Source of the DNA: Actinopolymorpha alba DSM 45243
GTDB lineage: Bacteria; Actinomycetota; Actinomycetes; Propionibacteriales; Actinopolymorphaceae
Direction of reading: 5' to 3'
Length of the DNA stretch: 52,670 nucleotides
NCBI RefSeq assembly: GCF_000373925.1
Contig: NZ_KB892780.1
Span: 124-52,793, forward strand
In this document: positions 26,539 to 34,994 of the stretch, piece by piece
Layout of the letters: every line of letters starts with the position of its first letter
How positions within the stretch are numbered: position 1 is the first letter of the stretch
Notes under the pieces: generated by a model
What the model was told of the DNA's origin: nothing
Seen by the model: the letters and a program-made list of their open reading frames with translations, nothing else
Database searches by the model: none
Translations under genes and position numbers: made by a program

Positions 26539-27014
26539 GCGCGATCGACCACTACATCAACGCGGTCATAGAGCGGGGGGCGGCGGAAGCGCAGGAGGAC
26601 GGCTCTGCGGCGACCGAGGCCCACCATCTGCTGCTGGCGATCGCCGCCCACGAGGGCACCACCGCGCACCGCGTCCTGGCCACGGCGGGGCTCGGGCGTC
26701 AGGCGATCAGGGCCGCACTTGACCGGGAGTTCGAGCACAGCCTGAGCACAGTCGGGGTGACCCTCGCCTCCTTCGATCTCCCAAAGCCCAGCGCCGCCCG
26801 CACACCGTCGAAGGTCGGCGCTACGGCGCGGCTCGCGCTCGAACGCGGCTTCGCCGCCGCCACCGGCAAGAAGGACCTGCGTCCCGTGCATCTGCTGCTC
26901 GGCGTCCTGGACACCGAGATCGGCACCGTACCCCGCGCACTCGCCCTGGCCGGCGCCGACCGCGTGGACCTTATGGCACGCGCACGGGAGACGCTCGCCG
27001 GGGAGAGCTGGTAA
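26535..27014 (+). CDS. Stand-alone Clp-N repeat domain protein
   Basis: This 159-residue protein consists only of a double Clp-N repeat: ATEAHHLLLAIAAHEGTTAH near residue 25-50 and RPVHLLLGVLDTEIGTVPRA near 120-140. In ClpA/ClpC this domain binds adaptors and damaged substrates; here no AAA+ ATPase follows. It is translationally coupled to the HTH protein upstream. Such stand-alone Clp-N proteins may be decoys or adaptors for ClpC, or ligand sensors for the regulator. The precise role is not known. Confidence 0.85.
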   Translation: MSAIDHYINAVIERGAAEAQEDGSAATEAHHLLLAIAAHEGTTAHRVLATAGLGRQAIRAALDREFEHSLSTVGVTLASFDLPKPSAARTPSKVGATARLALERGFAAATGKKDLRPVHLLLGVLDTEIGTVPRALALAGADRVDLMARARETLAGESW

Positions 27015-27253
27015 CCGCCGTCCACTGACGCCCGCAAGAGTCGGTAACCCGGCCCACCACGTCGGGCCAGGCGCCCCTCGACGCCGCCTGATTCCCATCG
27101 CTACTCCCCCAATGTCCCGGCCCAGCCACGGCCCCGCACGGACTCGGGCCGATGAGTTCGGCCGTGATCTGGCATGCCCTCACAACCGGTGACGCCGGCA
27201 GGTGTCGCGGCGAGGGGCTCGATCGGGCTCGATCCACGAAGAGAGGTCATCTC

Positions 27254-28156
27254 ATGACGACGGACGAGAAGGTCGTGCTTGAAGTCGACGGGCTGCGCAT
27301 GCGCTACGGCTCGGTCGACGTCCTACATGACGTCACCTTCCAGGCCCGCCACGGCGAGGTGCTGGCCCTCTTGGGGCCCAATGGCGCCGGCAAGACCACC
27401 ACGATCGAGATCCTGGAGGGCTTCCGCACCCGTTCACAGGGCCAGGTCAAGGTGCTCGGCACCGACCCTGAGCACGGCGATGAGCGGTGGCGAGCCCGGC
27501 TCGGGGTCGTGCTGCAGTCCTGGCGCGACCACGGCAAGTGGCGGGTAGGCGAGTTCCTCGCCCATCTGGGCACCTACTACGCCGCCTACGCCACGCCGCG
27601 GATACAGCGACCCTGGAACGCTGACGAGCTGATCAAGACGGTCGGCCTGACCGAGCACGCCGGCAAGAAGCTGAGGACGTTGTCAGGTGGCCAGCGGCGC
27701 AGGCTGGACGTGGCCATTGGCCTCGTGGGGCGTCCCGAGCTGCTGTTCCTCGACGAGCCCACCTCGTCATTCGACCCGCAGGCCAGGCAGATGCTCCACG
27801 ACCTGGTGCGGCGCCTGGTCGGCACCGGCGAGACCACTGTCCTGCTCACCACCCATGACCTGGCCGAGGCCGAGAAGCTGGCCGACCGCATCCTCGTGCT
27901 CAACGGCGGCCGGATCATCGCCGACGGCACGGTCGGCGATCTGGCGCAGCGGATCGCCGGTCAGGACGAGGTGCGCTGGCTGCGCGGCGGGCAGCGCTTC
28001 GTGGAGAGGACCACCGACTCGACCGCGTTCGCCCGCGAGCTGTTCGCCCGATACGGGGACGACATCCAGGAGCTCGAGGTCCACCGTGCCTCGCTGGAAC
28101 AGACCTACCTCAGCCTGGTCCACCAGGCCGAATCGACCCTGGAGGTCACCAGATGA
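27254..28156 (+). CDS. ABC transporter ATPase (drug/daunorubicin exporter type)
   Basis: This 300-residue ATPase has Walker A GPNGAGKTT, Q-loop in VVLQSWRDHG, signature LSGGQRRRLD, Walker B LLFLDEPTSSFD and the switch His in TTHD, then a C-terminal 70-residue tail typical of DrrA-type exporters. With the permease encoded after it, it would export a drug, lipid or peptide. I start it at ATG 27254 with GAGAGG upstream; the longer frame from 27152 has no conserved character. Its stop overlaps the permease start as ATGA. Confidence 0.92.
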   Translation: MTTDEKVVLEVDGLRMRYGSVDVLHDVTFQARHGEVLALLGPNGAGKTTTIEILEGFRTRSQGQVKVLGTDPEHGDERWRARLGVVLQSWRDHGKWRVGEFLAHLGTYYAAYATPRIQRPWNADELIKTVGLTEHAGKKLRTLSGGQRRRLDVAIGLVGRPELLFLDEPTSSFDPQARQMLHDLVRRLVGTGETTVLLTTHDLAEAEKLADRILVLNGGRIIADGTVGDLAQRIAGQDEVRWLRGGQRFVERTTDSTAFARELFARYGDDIQELEVHRASLEQTYLSLVHQAESTLEVTR

Positions 28157-28998
28157 ACCCCGCCACGACGGCCCTGCGTGCCGGCTGGACCCGAGGTCGC
28201 ATCGAGTTGCGGCAGTCGTTCACCAACGGCGCCGACCTGTTCGCCCACTTCCTCTGGCCCGGCCTGATGGTGGCCACCATGTTCTTCATCCGGGACATGT
28301 CCTTTGGGACGAGCGGCCTCCTGCTGGGCACGCTGGCGCTGCCGAGCATCCTCGGGATGAACGTCGCGACCGGCATGATCAGCATGAGCCAGCAGCTCAC
28401 CGCCGACCGCGAGGACGGCACCCTGCTGCGCGCCAAGGCGACCCCGCACGGGATGCCCGCCTACCTCATCGGCAAGGTGATCTCGGTCTCCGGCAGTCTC
28501 CTAGCCGATCTGGTGATCTTCCTGGTGCCTGGCATGCTCATCGTCGAGGGCCTGCGGATCGGCCCGGGCACCTGGCCGACCCTGGGCTGGGTGCTGGTGC
28601 TGGGCCTGGTCGCGACCCTGCCCCTTGGCGCGGTCCTGGGCTCGGCGTTCGCCAGCGCACGCGCCCAAGGTCTCATCCAGCTGCCGTACCTCGCCCTGAT
28701 CGGGATCTCCGGCATCTTCTACCCGATCACCGCACTGCCCGAATGGCTGCAATGGATCGCGCAGGTCTTCCCCATCTACTGGATGGGCCTCGGCATGCGC
28801 TCGGCCCTGCTGCCGGACTCGGCCGCGACCGTCGAGATCGGCGAATCCTGGAGACACCTGGAGACCGTCAGCGTCCTCGGCGTCTGGGCGGTGCTCGGCC
28901 TGCTCGTGGCCCCGGTGGTGCTACGCCGGATGGCGCGCGGGGAGTCCGGCTCAACCGTGGCGGCCCGCCGCGAGCGCGCCCTGCAGCGGGTCCAGTGA
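28153..28998 (+). CDS. ABC-2 type transporter permease
   Basis: This 281-residue protein has six hydrophobic segments and the ABC-2 pattern: ELRQSFTNGADLFAHFLWP at the start, the coupling region around TADREDGTLLRAKATPHGMP, and ISGIFYPITALPEWLQWIAQ. It pairs with the ATPase encoded just upstream to make an export pump. The overlap ATGA shows coupled translation. The cargo cannot be told; in actinobacteria such pairs often give intrinsic resistance to their own or foreign antibiotics. Confidence 0.9.
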   Translation: MNPATTALRAGWTRGRIELRQSFTNGADLFAHFLWPGLMVATMFFIRDMSFGTSGLLLGTLALPSILGMNVATGMISMSQQLTADREDGTLLRAKATPHGMPAYLIGKVISVSGSLLADLVIFLVPGMLIVEGLRIGPGTWPTLGWVLVLGLVATLPLGAVLGSAFASARAQGLIQLPYLALIGISGIFYPITALPEWLQWIAQVFPIYWMGLGMRSALLPDSAATVEIGESWRHLETVSVLGVWAVLGLLVAPVVLRRMARGESGSTVAARRERALQRVQ

Positions 28999-29002
28999 CG
29001 CC

Positions 29003-29115
29003 ATGAACCGTCACGACATCGACCGCCCGGTCGCTGGCGCCAGACCTGGCCCGCGGCTTCATGCTCCTGGCGATGCGGATCGCCTACCGCGACCAGGCAC
29101 AGGGAGGCGATTGAG
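29003..29115 (+). pseudogene. Short remnant, possibly the start of a DUF418 membrane protein
   Basis: After the permease, a frame reads RSLAPDLARGFMLLAM followed by a few residues and TGA. The piece APDLARGFMLL matches the beginning of YeiB/DUF418 membrane proteins. A one-base shift separates it from the ATG at 29003, and it stops after a few more codons. I read it as a 5' remnant of a deleted gene. The match is short and could be chance. Confidence 0.3.
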
Positions 29116-29212
29116 TCTCCGCGGCGCACAGTGATCTCGATTGATCCGCCGAAATCCAATGTCACAAAGGACTTGGGCCGTGTACTGCCAGGATGGTTGG
29201 AGAACGGGCGGG

Positions 29213-29638
29213 TCACCTGGATCCAGGCGATGGCGATCCCGGGGGAGCCGGGTTGCCGTCGTACTCGGTGATGACCTCATCGAGAACACGGACGGTTTCC
29301 AGCTGTTGACGGATCTCGTGGTTCAGACGATCACGATGGCGGCGAAGCTCATCCATGAGGAAGGCTGTGCGCTGGGATTCATCAAGCATGCACGGCAGCA
29401 GCGGCTCGATCGTCGCGCTGGTCAGGCCTGCGGCGAAGAGGTGCTGAATCAGGACGATCCGCTCGACGCACTCGGGCGCGAAGCGGCGATGCCCGGACGG
29501 CGTGCGATGTGAGACCACGAGGCCCTGCTCCTCGTAGTAGCGGATCGAACGAGTACTCACCGCAGTGGCGTCGGCGAGCTGCCCGATGGTCAACAGCTCG
29601 TCGGACTTGAACTTCACATTGATGTCAACTTCGACCAT
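29213..29638 (-). CDS. MerR family regulator
   Basis: This 141-residue protein has a MerR winged helix-turn-helix at about 15-85 (LLTIGQLADATAVSTRSIRY, YEEQGLV, SGHRRFAPECVERIVLIQ) and a coiled-coil dimer helix after it. The effector end is short and has a single Cys (LLPCML), so it may sense a small molecule or redox change. It diverges from an MFS gene whose nearest possible start is only six bases away, so one operator likely serves both. It would regulate MFS export and the deacetylase behind it. Confidence 0.88.
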   Translation of the reverse strand: MVEVDINVKFKSDELLTIGQLADATAVSTRSIRYYEEQGLVVSHRTPSGHRRFAPECVERIVLIQHLFAAGLTSATIEPLLPCMLDESQRTAFLMDELRRHRDRLNHEIRQQLETVRVLDEVITEYDGNPAPPGSPSPGSR

Positions 29639-29644
29639 GAACGC

Positions 29645-30739
29645 ATGCTATTCGAGTCCGCCACTGTCGATCGGGTGTCTGCCCGCGACGTGCTTGGCGT
29701 TGCCGGCGCCGCCGGTGGGGCGTTCGCGAGCTTCTACTGTTTCTACTCCGCCGCCCCGCTGATCTTCGCTGGCGCCCAGCCCTCGCCCGGTGTGCAGGTC
29801 GCCGTCGTGATGGTGGTCGTGGTGCTGATCCAGCCCTTCGTTCTCCTGGCCGGACGATGGATGCGAGCACGCGCCCGGGCCGCGGGCGCAGCGCTGGCGG
29901 CGATGGCCATGGGCCTGGCCGCGCTGCAGTCGGGAATCCGCTGGCCCGGTCTCGTCATCGTCGGGCTCGGGTTCGGGGTCTTCGTCGTCACCAGCACCGC
30001 TTGGGCCAAGGAACTCGCCACGTCCGCCGGAATCGGTCGGGCCCTGGGCGCCTACGGCTTCGGCTCCGCGATCGGCGGTGCCATCGGCGCCCCGGTCGGA
30101 CTCCTCTTGGCAGCCCAGATCGGCGCGCACGGCGTGGTGATCGTTGCCACTGCTTTCGCGATCCTAGGTCTCGTCCCCGTCGCGACCATCGCCAGGAAGG
30201 CCGCCATACGGGCGACGACTGTTCCTGCAGACGTACCCCCGCAGCAGCTGCCACGGATCGCCAGCAGTCCTCGCCAACGGCGCGGGCTCGTCGTACCGAT
30301 CAGCCTCGCGGCCCACCTGGTGGCTGTGACACTCTACGCGGCGGTACTGTCCTCGGCCGGTTCCCTGGTCGAGACCGCCACGGCGACCGCCGCGGTCCTC
30401 GTGGCCTTTGCCACCCAGGCAGCGCTCGCGCTCGGCCGTCTCGCCAGCGGTGTCTTGTGCGATCGGTGGTCTGCCGTCGGAACAGCGCTCGTTGCTGGCG
30501 GTTTGCTGGCGCTGGCGATCGCGGGCGTCATCGTCACTTCCACGCCGGGCGCAGTTGTCGCGGCCAGCGCCGCGCTCGGCGTCGCCGCAGGGGGGATCCA
30601 GACCGCCGCGCTGACGCTGATGATGCGCAGCGCCCGGACCCCGGCCCACACCGAGCGGGCCAGTGCCGCCTGGAACATCGCCTTCGACCTTGGCCTGGGC
30701 GCCGGAGCACTCACCGCTGGTCTCATCACACTCGCTTGA
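29645..30739 (+). CDS. MFS transporter
   Basis: This 364-residue protein has about eleven to twelve hydrophobic segments and MFS features (FASFYCFYSAAPLIFAG, SALGRLASGVLCDRWSAVG with motif-A-like DRW). It is shorter than the usual 400 residues. The start at ATG 29645 is six bases from the MerR start; GTG 29675 (VSARDVLGVAG) is an equally good choice and leaves room for a promoter. The next gene encodes a polysaccharide deacetylase 58 bases downstream. The transported compound is unknown. Confidence 0.85.
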   Translation: MLFESATVDRVSARDVLGVAGAAGGAFASFYCFYSAAPLIFAGAQPSPGVQVAVVMVVVVLIQPFVLLAGRWMRARARAAGAALAAMAMGLAALQSGIRWPGLVIVGLGFGVFVVTSTAWAKELATSAGIGRALGAYGFGSAIGGAIGAPVGLLLAAQIGAHGVVIVATAFAILGLVPVATIARKAAIRATTVPADVPPQQLPRIASSPRQRRGLVVPISLAAHLVAVTLYAAVLSSAGSLVETATATAAVLVAFATQAALALGRLASGVLCDRWSAVGTALVAGGLLALAIAGVIVTSTPGAVVAASAALGVAAGGIQTAALTLMMRSARTPAHTERASAAWNIAFDLGLGAGALTAGLITLA

Positions 30740-30797
30740 CCGCGTGCTCTATCCCGAGCACCGCATCACCCAGCAACTGAAAGAGAAGGAGACACAT

Positions 30798-31673
30798 ATG
30801 ACCACCACGGGAACCTGGCTACCCGAGGACGCCTCGGCCGTGGCCTGCCTGACCTTCGACGTCGATGCCGAGACCGGAATTCTCTCAGCCAACGCCAAGG
30901 CAGCCGATCACGCCATGGCAATCAGCCACCAGCAGTTCGGGCCCGAGATCGGCGTGCCCCGCATCCTGGACATCCTCGCGAACCTCGACGTGCACGCGAC
31001 GTTCTTCTTCCCTGGCTGGGTCGCGGAACGCCGCCCGGCCCTGGTCGAGAAGATCGCTGCTGCCGGTCACGAGATCGGCCACCACTCCTACAGCCACGTC
31101 CCGGCCTCCTCTATGACACGTGAGCAAGAAGAGCGCGACTTCACCCGTGCGCTGAAGGTCTTCGAAGACATCGGCGTGCCCATCTACGGCCACCGCGCCG
31201 GCCTGTGGGAGGCCAGCTGGTCCACCCCCGCGATCGTTGCCGAGCACGGCCTGACCTACGACAGCTCCCTTATGACACAGGACTCCCCGTACCGCATCAC
31301 CACCGAGGCAGGCAGCATCACCGAACTGCCCCCACACTGGTCGCTCGACGACTGGGAGCAGTACGCCTTCCTGCCTTTCCCTGAGATCGGACAGCACATC
31401 AAGAACCCCTCCGACGTCCTCCAGATGTGGACTGCCGAGGTCGATGCCATGCGTCGTTTCGGTGGACTTTTCATGCTCACCAACCATCCTTTCCTCAGTG
31501 GCCGGCCCGCCCGCGCCGTCGCCCTGGAAGCGCTCATCGGCCACATCCTCGACACCGGCGACGTCCCAATCCTCACCGGCTACGAACTGGCCACCCACCT
31601 CGCCGAGGTCGCCCTGCCCGAACGCGCCCACGAAAAGCCCTGTATCGAAGACGGCCTCTTCCCGACGCCATGA
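30798..31673 (+). CDS. Polysaccharide deacetylase family protein (NodB domain)
   Basis: This 291-residue protein has the NodB fold: LTFDVDAETG with the catalytic base Asp pair, the metal motif HEIGHHSYSH (His-x3-His) and GHRAGLWEASWS. It is closest in pattern to cytosolic PuuE-like members (allantoinase or cyclic imide hydrolase) and to HpPgdA, as there is no signal peptide. It may hydrolyse an imide or an N-acetyl group on a small compound rather than wall glycan. ATG 30798 follows AGAAGGAGA. The MFS gene upstream may import its substrate. The reaction is not settled by sequence. Confidence 0.85.
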   Translation: MTTTGTWLPEDASAVACLTFDVDAETGILSANAKAADHAMAISHQQFGPEIGVPRILDILANLDVHATFFFPGWVAERRPALVEKIAAAGHEIGHHSYSHVPASSMTREQEERDFTRALKVFEDIGVPIYGHRAGLWEASWSTPAIVAEHGLTYDSSLMTQDSPYRITTEAGSITELPPHWSLDDWEQYAFLPFPEIGQHIKNPSDVLQMWTAEVDAMRRFGGLFMLTNHPFLSGRPARAVALEALIGHILDTGDVPILTGYELATHLAEVALPERAHEKPCIEDGLFPTP

Positions 31674-31887
31674 CCGTTCTGAGCGATACACAGCATTCTC
31701 CTTCGCACTGGTGACTCCGCAGTAATGCGAGCTAGGCAGATGCCCCGCGGGCAATGCGCACATCCGGAGGCTCAGACGTGCGGGAGCGCGTTTCTCACTG
31801 ACCGGCCGGCTCGCAACGCCGAGGCCAATCGGCTTGCTTGCGTGCGACGCGTGCACCGATGCTGCGCGTTCCTGCTGCGGACGTCCC

Positions 31888-32373
31888 TCAAACTCGGCGC
31901 AATGAATGAATGGCGAAGTGCAGGTCGATTTCATCGCCGGGTTCGAGCCACAAGCCATCGGCGGCCAGCACATCGGCAGCGACGATCCTTGCCTGCGCCA
32001 CGCGCTTCTGATCGGCGTGGAAGCTCGGCCAGACCAGCAGGGGGAAGACGTGTTCTTCGCCGTAGAGGCGCACAGCCGTGATGTCACCGAGCACGGTCTG
32101 GGGCAAGGAGCTGTTGGCCCAGGACCACAACCAGGTCTCCTGGGCGTGATCCACGCTGCCGATCAAGGTGATTCGGCCGTGGAGGAAGTCTCGTCCACCG
32201 CGCGACCAGACGATGCTGGCGTCGTCCATCGACCAGCCGTACTGCACATCGCCACTGAGACCGTGGTCGGAGACCATCGCTGCTTGTCGCTGGCCGACCC
32301 TGTCCCTAGCCGCCGAAACCACCGACTCCCACAGCTCGTGATCATGTACAGGTCGTTGATCGACGTGATCCAC
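31888..32373 (-). CDS. DUF6882 family protein
   Basis: This 161-residue protein contains DFLHGRITLIGSVDHAQETW then LWSWANSSLP and RIVAADVLAADGLWLEP, the pattern of the actinobacterial DUF6882 family, whose function is unknown. I start it at GTG 32373 with GGGAGAAT in front, since upstream codons in the longer frame to 32568 run into the promoter of the divergent gene and look non-coding. It stands alone with no clear operon. The residue stretch is rich in Trp. The family call is by memory of the motif. Confidence 0.65.
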   Translation of the reverse strand: MDHVDQRPVHDHELWESVVSAARDRVGQRQAAMVSDHGLSGDVQYGWSMDDASIVWSRGGRDFLHGRITLIGSVDHAQETWLWSWANSSLPQTVLGDITAVRLYGEEHVFPLLVWPSFHADQKRVAQARIVAADVLAADGLWLEPGDEIDLHFAIHSLRRV

Positions 32374-32560
32374 TATTCTCCCGCCCGAACCACCGGGGGT
32401 CAGTTTTCGCGAAGCGTTGACACAGTACGCCGGTTGGGGCGAAGTAGTCATATTCGCCGCGGGTTCCGCATCCAGGGCGAGATCCCACAGTCCGCAGGGG
32501 TTCGCCCATCGCGACTCCTCGTTGAGGCTGTCGGCCAGGAACTCCACGTAAGGTGGATCG

Positions 32561-32959
32561 ATGACCACCCGGGCATGGGATCACGTGCAGGCGTTCGCGC
32601 TTGGCCTGCCGCGTGCGGTCGAGGACATTCCCCGGGGGGAGCTGGTCGTTAAGGTCGATCACCCGCCTCGCCGGATGGCGAACGGGCTGGTGTATGGGCC
32701 GATGTTCCTGTGGCTTGGTAGGCGAAAGGCGCCTGTGCCGGCGGTGTCTGTGAAGCTCAAGGCCTCCTACGACCAGGCAGTCGCGGTCGGCCGTGCGACG
32801 CCGATGACGATGAGCGGCCTTGGGCAGTGGGGCTGGCTGACGGTCCCCCTTGCTGGCGTCGACCTCGACCTCCTGTGCGACTGGATCGACGAGAGTTACC
32901 GCAACGTCGCGCCGAAGAAGCTCGTCGCCGAGCTCAATCAGGTGCTGTCGGCCACCTGA
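32561..32959 (+). CDS. MmcQ/YjbR family protein
   Basis: This 132-residue protein reads AWDHVQAFALGLPRAVEDIP at the start, then MFLWLGRRK and LLCDWIDESYRNVAPKKL at the end, the pattern of YjbR/MmcQ proteins. These small cytosolic proteins have a cyclophilin- or CyaY-like double-wing fold, and many are thought to bind DNA. Their role is not known. It is a single gene, convergent with the pseudogene at 32998. Confidence 0.85.
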   Translation: MTTRAWDHVQAFALGLPRAVEDIPRGELVVKVDHPPRRMANGLVYGPMFLWLGRRKAPVPAVSVKLKASYDQAVAVGRATPMTMSGLGQWGWLTVPLAGVDLDLLCDWIDESYRNVAPKKLVAELNQVLSAT

Positions 32960-32997
32960 TCCGTAGGCCGCCGAAGATCGGCCAGCCCCTTTGACAT

Positions 32998-33404
32998 TCA
33001 CGTCTCGATGACGATGTGTGGCTCGTCCGGTCCGAGGGGTTCGACTCTCGCCTTGAGCACATCGAAGGTGTTGCGCACCATGCGAATGCTTCCCGACGGA
33101 TTCGCGTTGCGACTCTCGACGCGGCACCATGCGATCTCATCGTCGCATCGAACGTGATAGAGCTGGATGGCTGCGTCACACGCTTCAGGCAGCGGCTCCA
33201 AACCGGCTCCATCGCGATCAGAAGCCTGTCCGTGATCGCCCCGACGTCTATTTCGGCCTCGTCGTCGCCGTAGAGAGTGGTGAGCCACTCGTCAGCCGAG
33301 AACCGAACTGCCGCGGCGTCCTGCTCGATCCTCTTGGCGAAGGTGGTCTTGCCCGCTCCGATGTAGCCGTGGATCAGATGAGCTGTCGGCATGGTGGCAG
33401 ACAT
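32998..33404 (-). pseudogene. P-loop AAA kinase, frameshifted with internal loss
   Basis: From ATG 33404 (with AGGAGCTA in front) the frame gives a good P-loop start: HLIHGYIGAGKTTFAKRIE with Walker A GYIGAGKT, then RFSADEWLTTLYGDD. It reads well to RCLKR and then leaves frame. In the next frame the end continues as LYHVRCDDEIAWCRVESRNA and DEPHIVIET to the stop at 32998. Between them about 20 residues that intact homologues have are missing. So this is a zeta-toxin/kinase-like protein (DUF-AAA_33) broken by a small deletion with frameshift near 33190. Confidence 0.75.
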
Positions 33405-33539
33405 TAGCTCCTGCCCACGCGGACCACTCTCCCGGTTGGGGCGTGCGAGCTCCTTCGTCGGTTCGCCGAAGCGATGGATTCCCCGACCCTGAAGCGCGGA
33501 TCGACGTGTTCCCGCATCGGTCGCGCCGCAAATCTCGTC

Positions 33540-33743
33540 GACCGACGCATCGGGGCCTGCGCGATCGCGTCGGCGTCGTTCCACGTTCCTCGGCGGCCGT
33601 CGACGAACGGGAACAGCGCGTAGCGCCGGCCACGGTGCTCGGAGGTGTACGAGCCGTCGAGCGCTTGCTGCGCCGCAGGAACGGGGATCCCCCGAGCCGC
33701 CCTCCGGAACAACCGGCACGAGGTCGGCGAACCATGACATCAT
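33540..33743 (-). pseudogene. Fragment of an aminoglycoside phosphotransferase-like gene
   Basis: Minus-strand frames encode WFADLVPVVP then, in another frame, DGSYTSEHRGRRYALFPFVD and GTWNDADAIA. The piece RGRRYALFPFVDG matches the hinge segment between the two lobes of APH-fold kinases. No HGD catalytic loop follows, so only a fragment of the N-lobe remains. Bases from 33744 to 33845 show nothing supported. Confidence 0.45.
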
Positions 33744-33845
33744 CGGCCGCAGCTCCTCAACCCTTGGTGCCGCTGATCGTTCGACCCGGCGATCGCAGGC
33801 GCGGCGGTGGTGTCAACGCGTCCTGCGCCTTCGAGCACGATTGCT

Positions 33846-34646
33846 TCAGCGTCCGAACGCCCAGGCCACCATCAGCGGGAACTCGGCTTGCCAGAACGGG
33901 TCACCGTGGGTCCCGACCCGCTCGGTCATCACAACGTCCGCACCGGCATCGCGCAGCGCGTCCGCCCACCGGGTCGCGTTCTCGAGGAAGAACGGCTCCA
34001 ACGTGCCGGCGACGAGGTAGGTGCGTGGAAGTGGGTTCGGCATCACGGCTGGCGGGCGGTAGCCGCCGCCCGGCGAGGCGGAGAAGACCGCACCGTAGAT
34101 GTCCGGATGCCGAAGCCCCATGGCGAGCGCGAGTTCTCCACTCGCCGACACGCCGCAGACCGCTGTGCGTTCGGCCGGCAACGCGACGCCGAAGCGCGAC
34201 CGCACCCAGCTGCGGACGTCCTCGACGAAGAACCTCTCGTGCGCCGCGAACCGTTCCTCGTCGAATGGCGGTGAGTACTCCTTGATGCGCGCCATCTCAT
34301 CCTCATCGGCCGTCCGGTAGGCACCGACGATCATCGTGTGCGGTACGTCGACCGCCTCGAGGTACCCGCCCCACTGCGAGATCAACTGACCGTCACCGGC
34401 GAACACGACTGCCTCCGGCGGATCGGGAGGCACGTACACCGTGGCCTGCCGCCCGCCGTCGTACTCGAACGTCTCGGTGACGAGCTCCCCCGCTATCGGG
34501 TCGATCCGCACCGCTTCGTCACCGTTCGCGCCGATGGCTGCTTGGTCTCCATGACTCGCACCTCGATCCTTTTCGAAAGAGAGCCAACCGGAGAGCTGTG
34601 GATGGTCGGTGAAGGGGTGATACTCCGTTATCGACAGCGCCGGCAC
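33846..34646 (-). CDS. Esterase of the enterochelin-esterase/putative esterase family
   Basis: This 266-residue protein has an alpha/beta hydrolase fold with the nucleophile elbow CGVSASGELAL, the pattern GSPGGGYRPPAVMP-like around ASPGG, and the end GTHGDPFWQAEFPLMVAWAF with the catalytic His. That is the arrangement of Fes-type and putative tributyrin esterases (DUF-esterase). I chose GTG 34646, with GGAGG six bases ahead, over the long frame from 34844, whose extra codons look non-coding. It might cleave an ester siderophore or other ester. No partner gene is adjacent. Confidence 0.8.
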   Translation of the reverse strand: MPALSITEYHPFTDHPQLSGWLSFEKDRGASHGDQAAIGANGDEAVRIDPIAGELVTETFEYDGGRQATVYVPPDPPEAVVFAGDGQLISQWGGYLEAVDVPHTMIVGAYRTADEDEMARIKEYSPPFDEERFAAHERFFVEDVRSWVRSRFGVALPAERTAVCGVSASGELALAMGLRHPDIYGAVFSASPGGGYRPPAVMPNPLPRTYLVAGTLEPFFLENATRWADALRDAGADVVMTERVGTHGDPFWQAEFPLMVAWAFGR

Positions 34647-34994
34647 CGTCACCCTCCGCGATCGATCTGCCCGCGCGCCAACGATCGGAGTGCTGACCTT
34701 TGGGTGGCGAACCCGAGGAGCCTGCCTGTTCCTATCAGACGACGGACGGCGCCGGCACCGCTGATCGCAGCACTTTCGAGTGGCGCTCCGACTCGCAGCG
34801 GAACGCTTGACAAGCGCTACGCCGGTCGGGGAGATTGGCGCCACGGCGCCGACCGGTCGCCGAGCTGTGGAACATCCGCCCCAGCTGGGGTTCCAGTAGC
34901 GAAGGGGAGTTGCCCTCTCGGTCGTCGATTGTCAACAGGCCATCTCTCAACACCGCGTCGCTGGGGGGCAAGGGTGTCAAGGGGAAGGCTTGTC
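34647..34994. other. Divergent intergenic region
   Basis: This region separates the esterase gene from the pseudokinase/UvrA-like operon. Frames on both strands lack conserved character. It must hold the promoters of both, and the downstream gene has a good ribosome-binding site (GGGGAAGG, six to seven bases from the ATG). I could not pick a confident -10 or -35 element. Confidence 0.4.

Noticed and set aside
27687-29006. Plus-strand open frame of 439 codons across the ABC transporter genes
   Set aside because: It is out of frame with both well-marked ABC genes and is Arg/Pro/Ser-rich without any motif.
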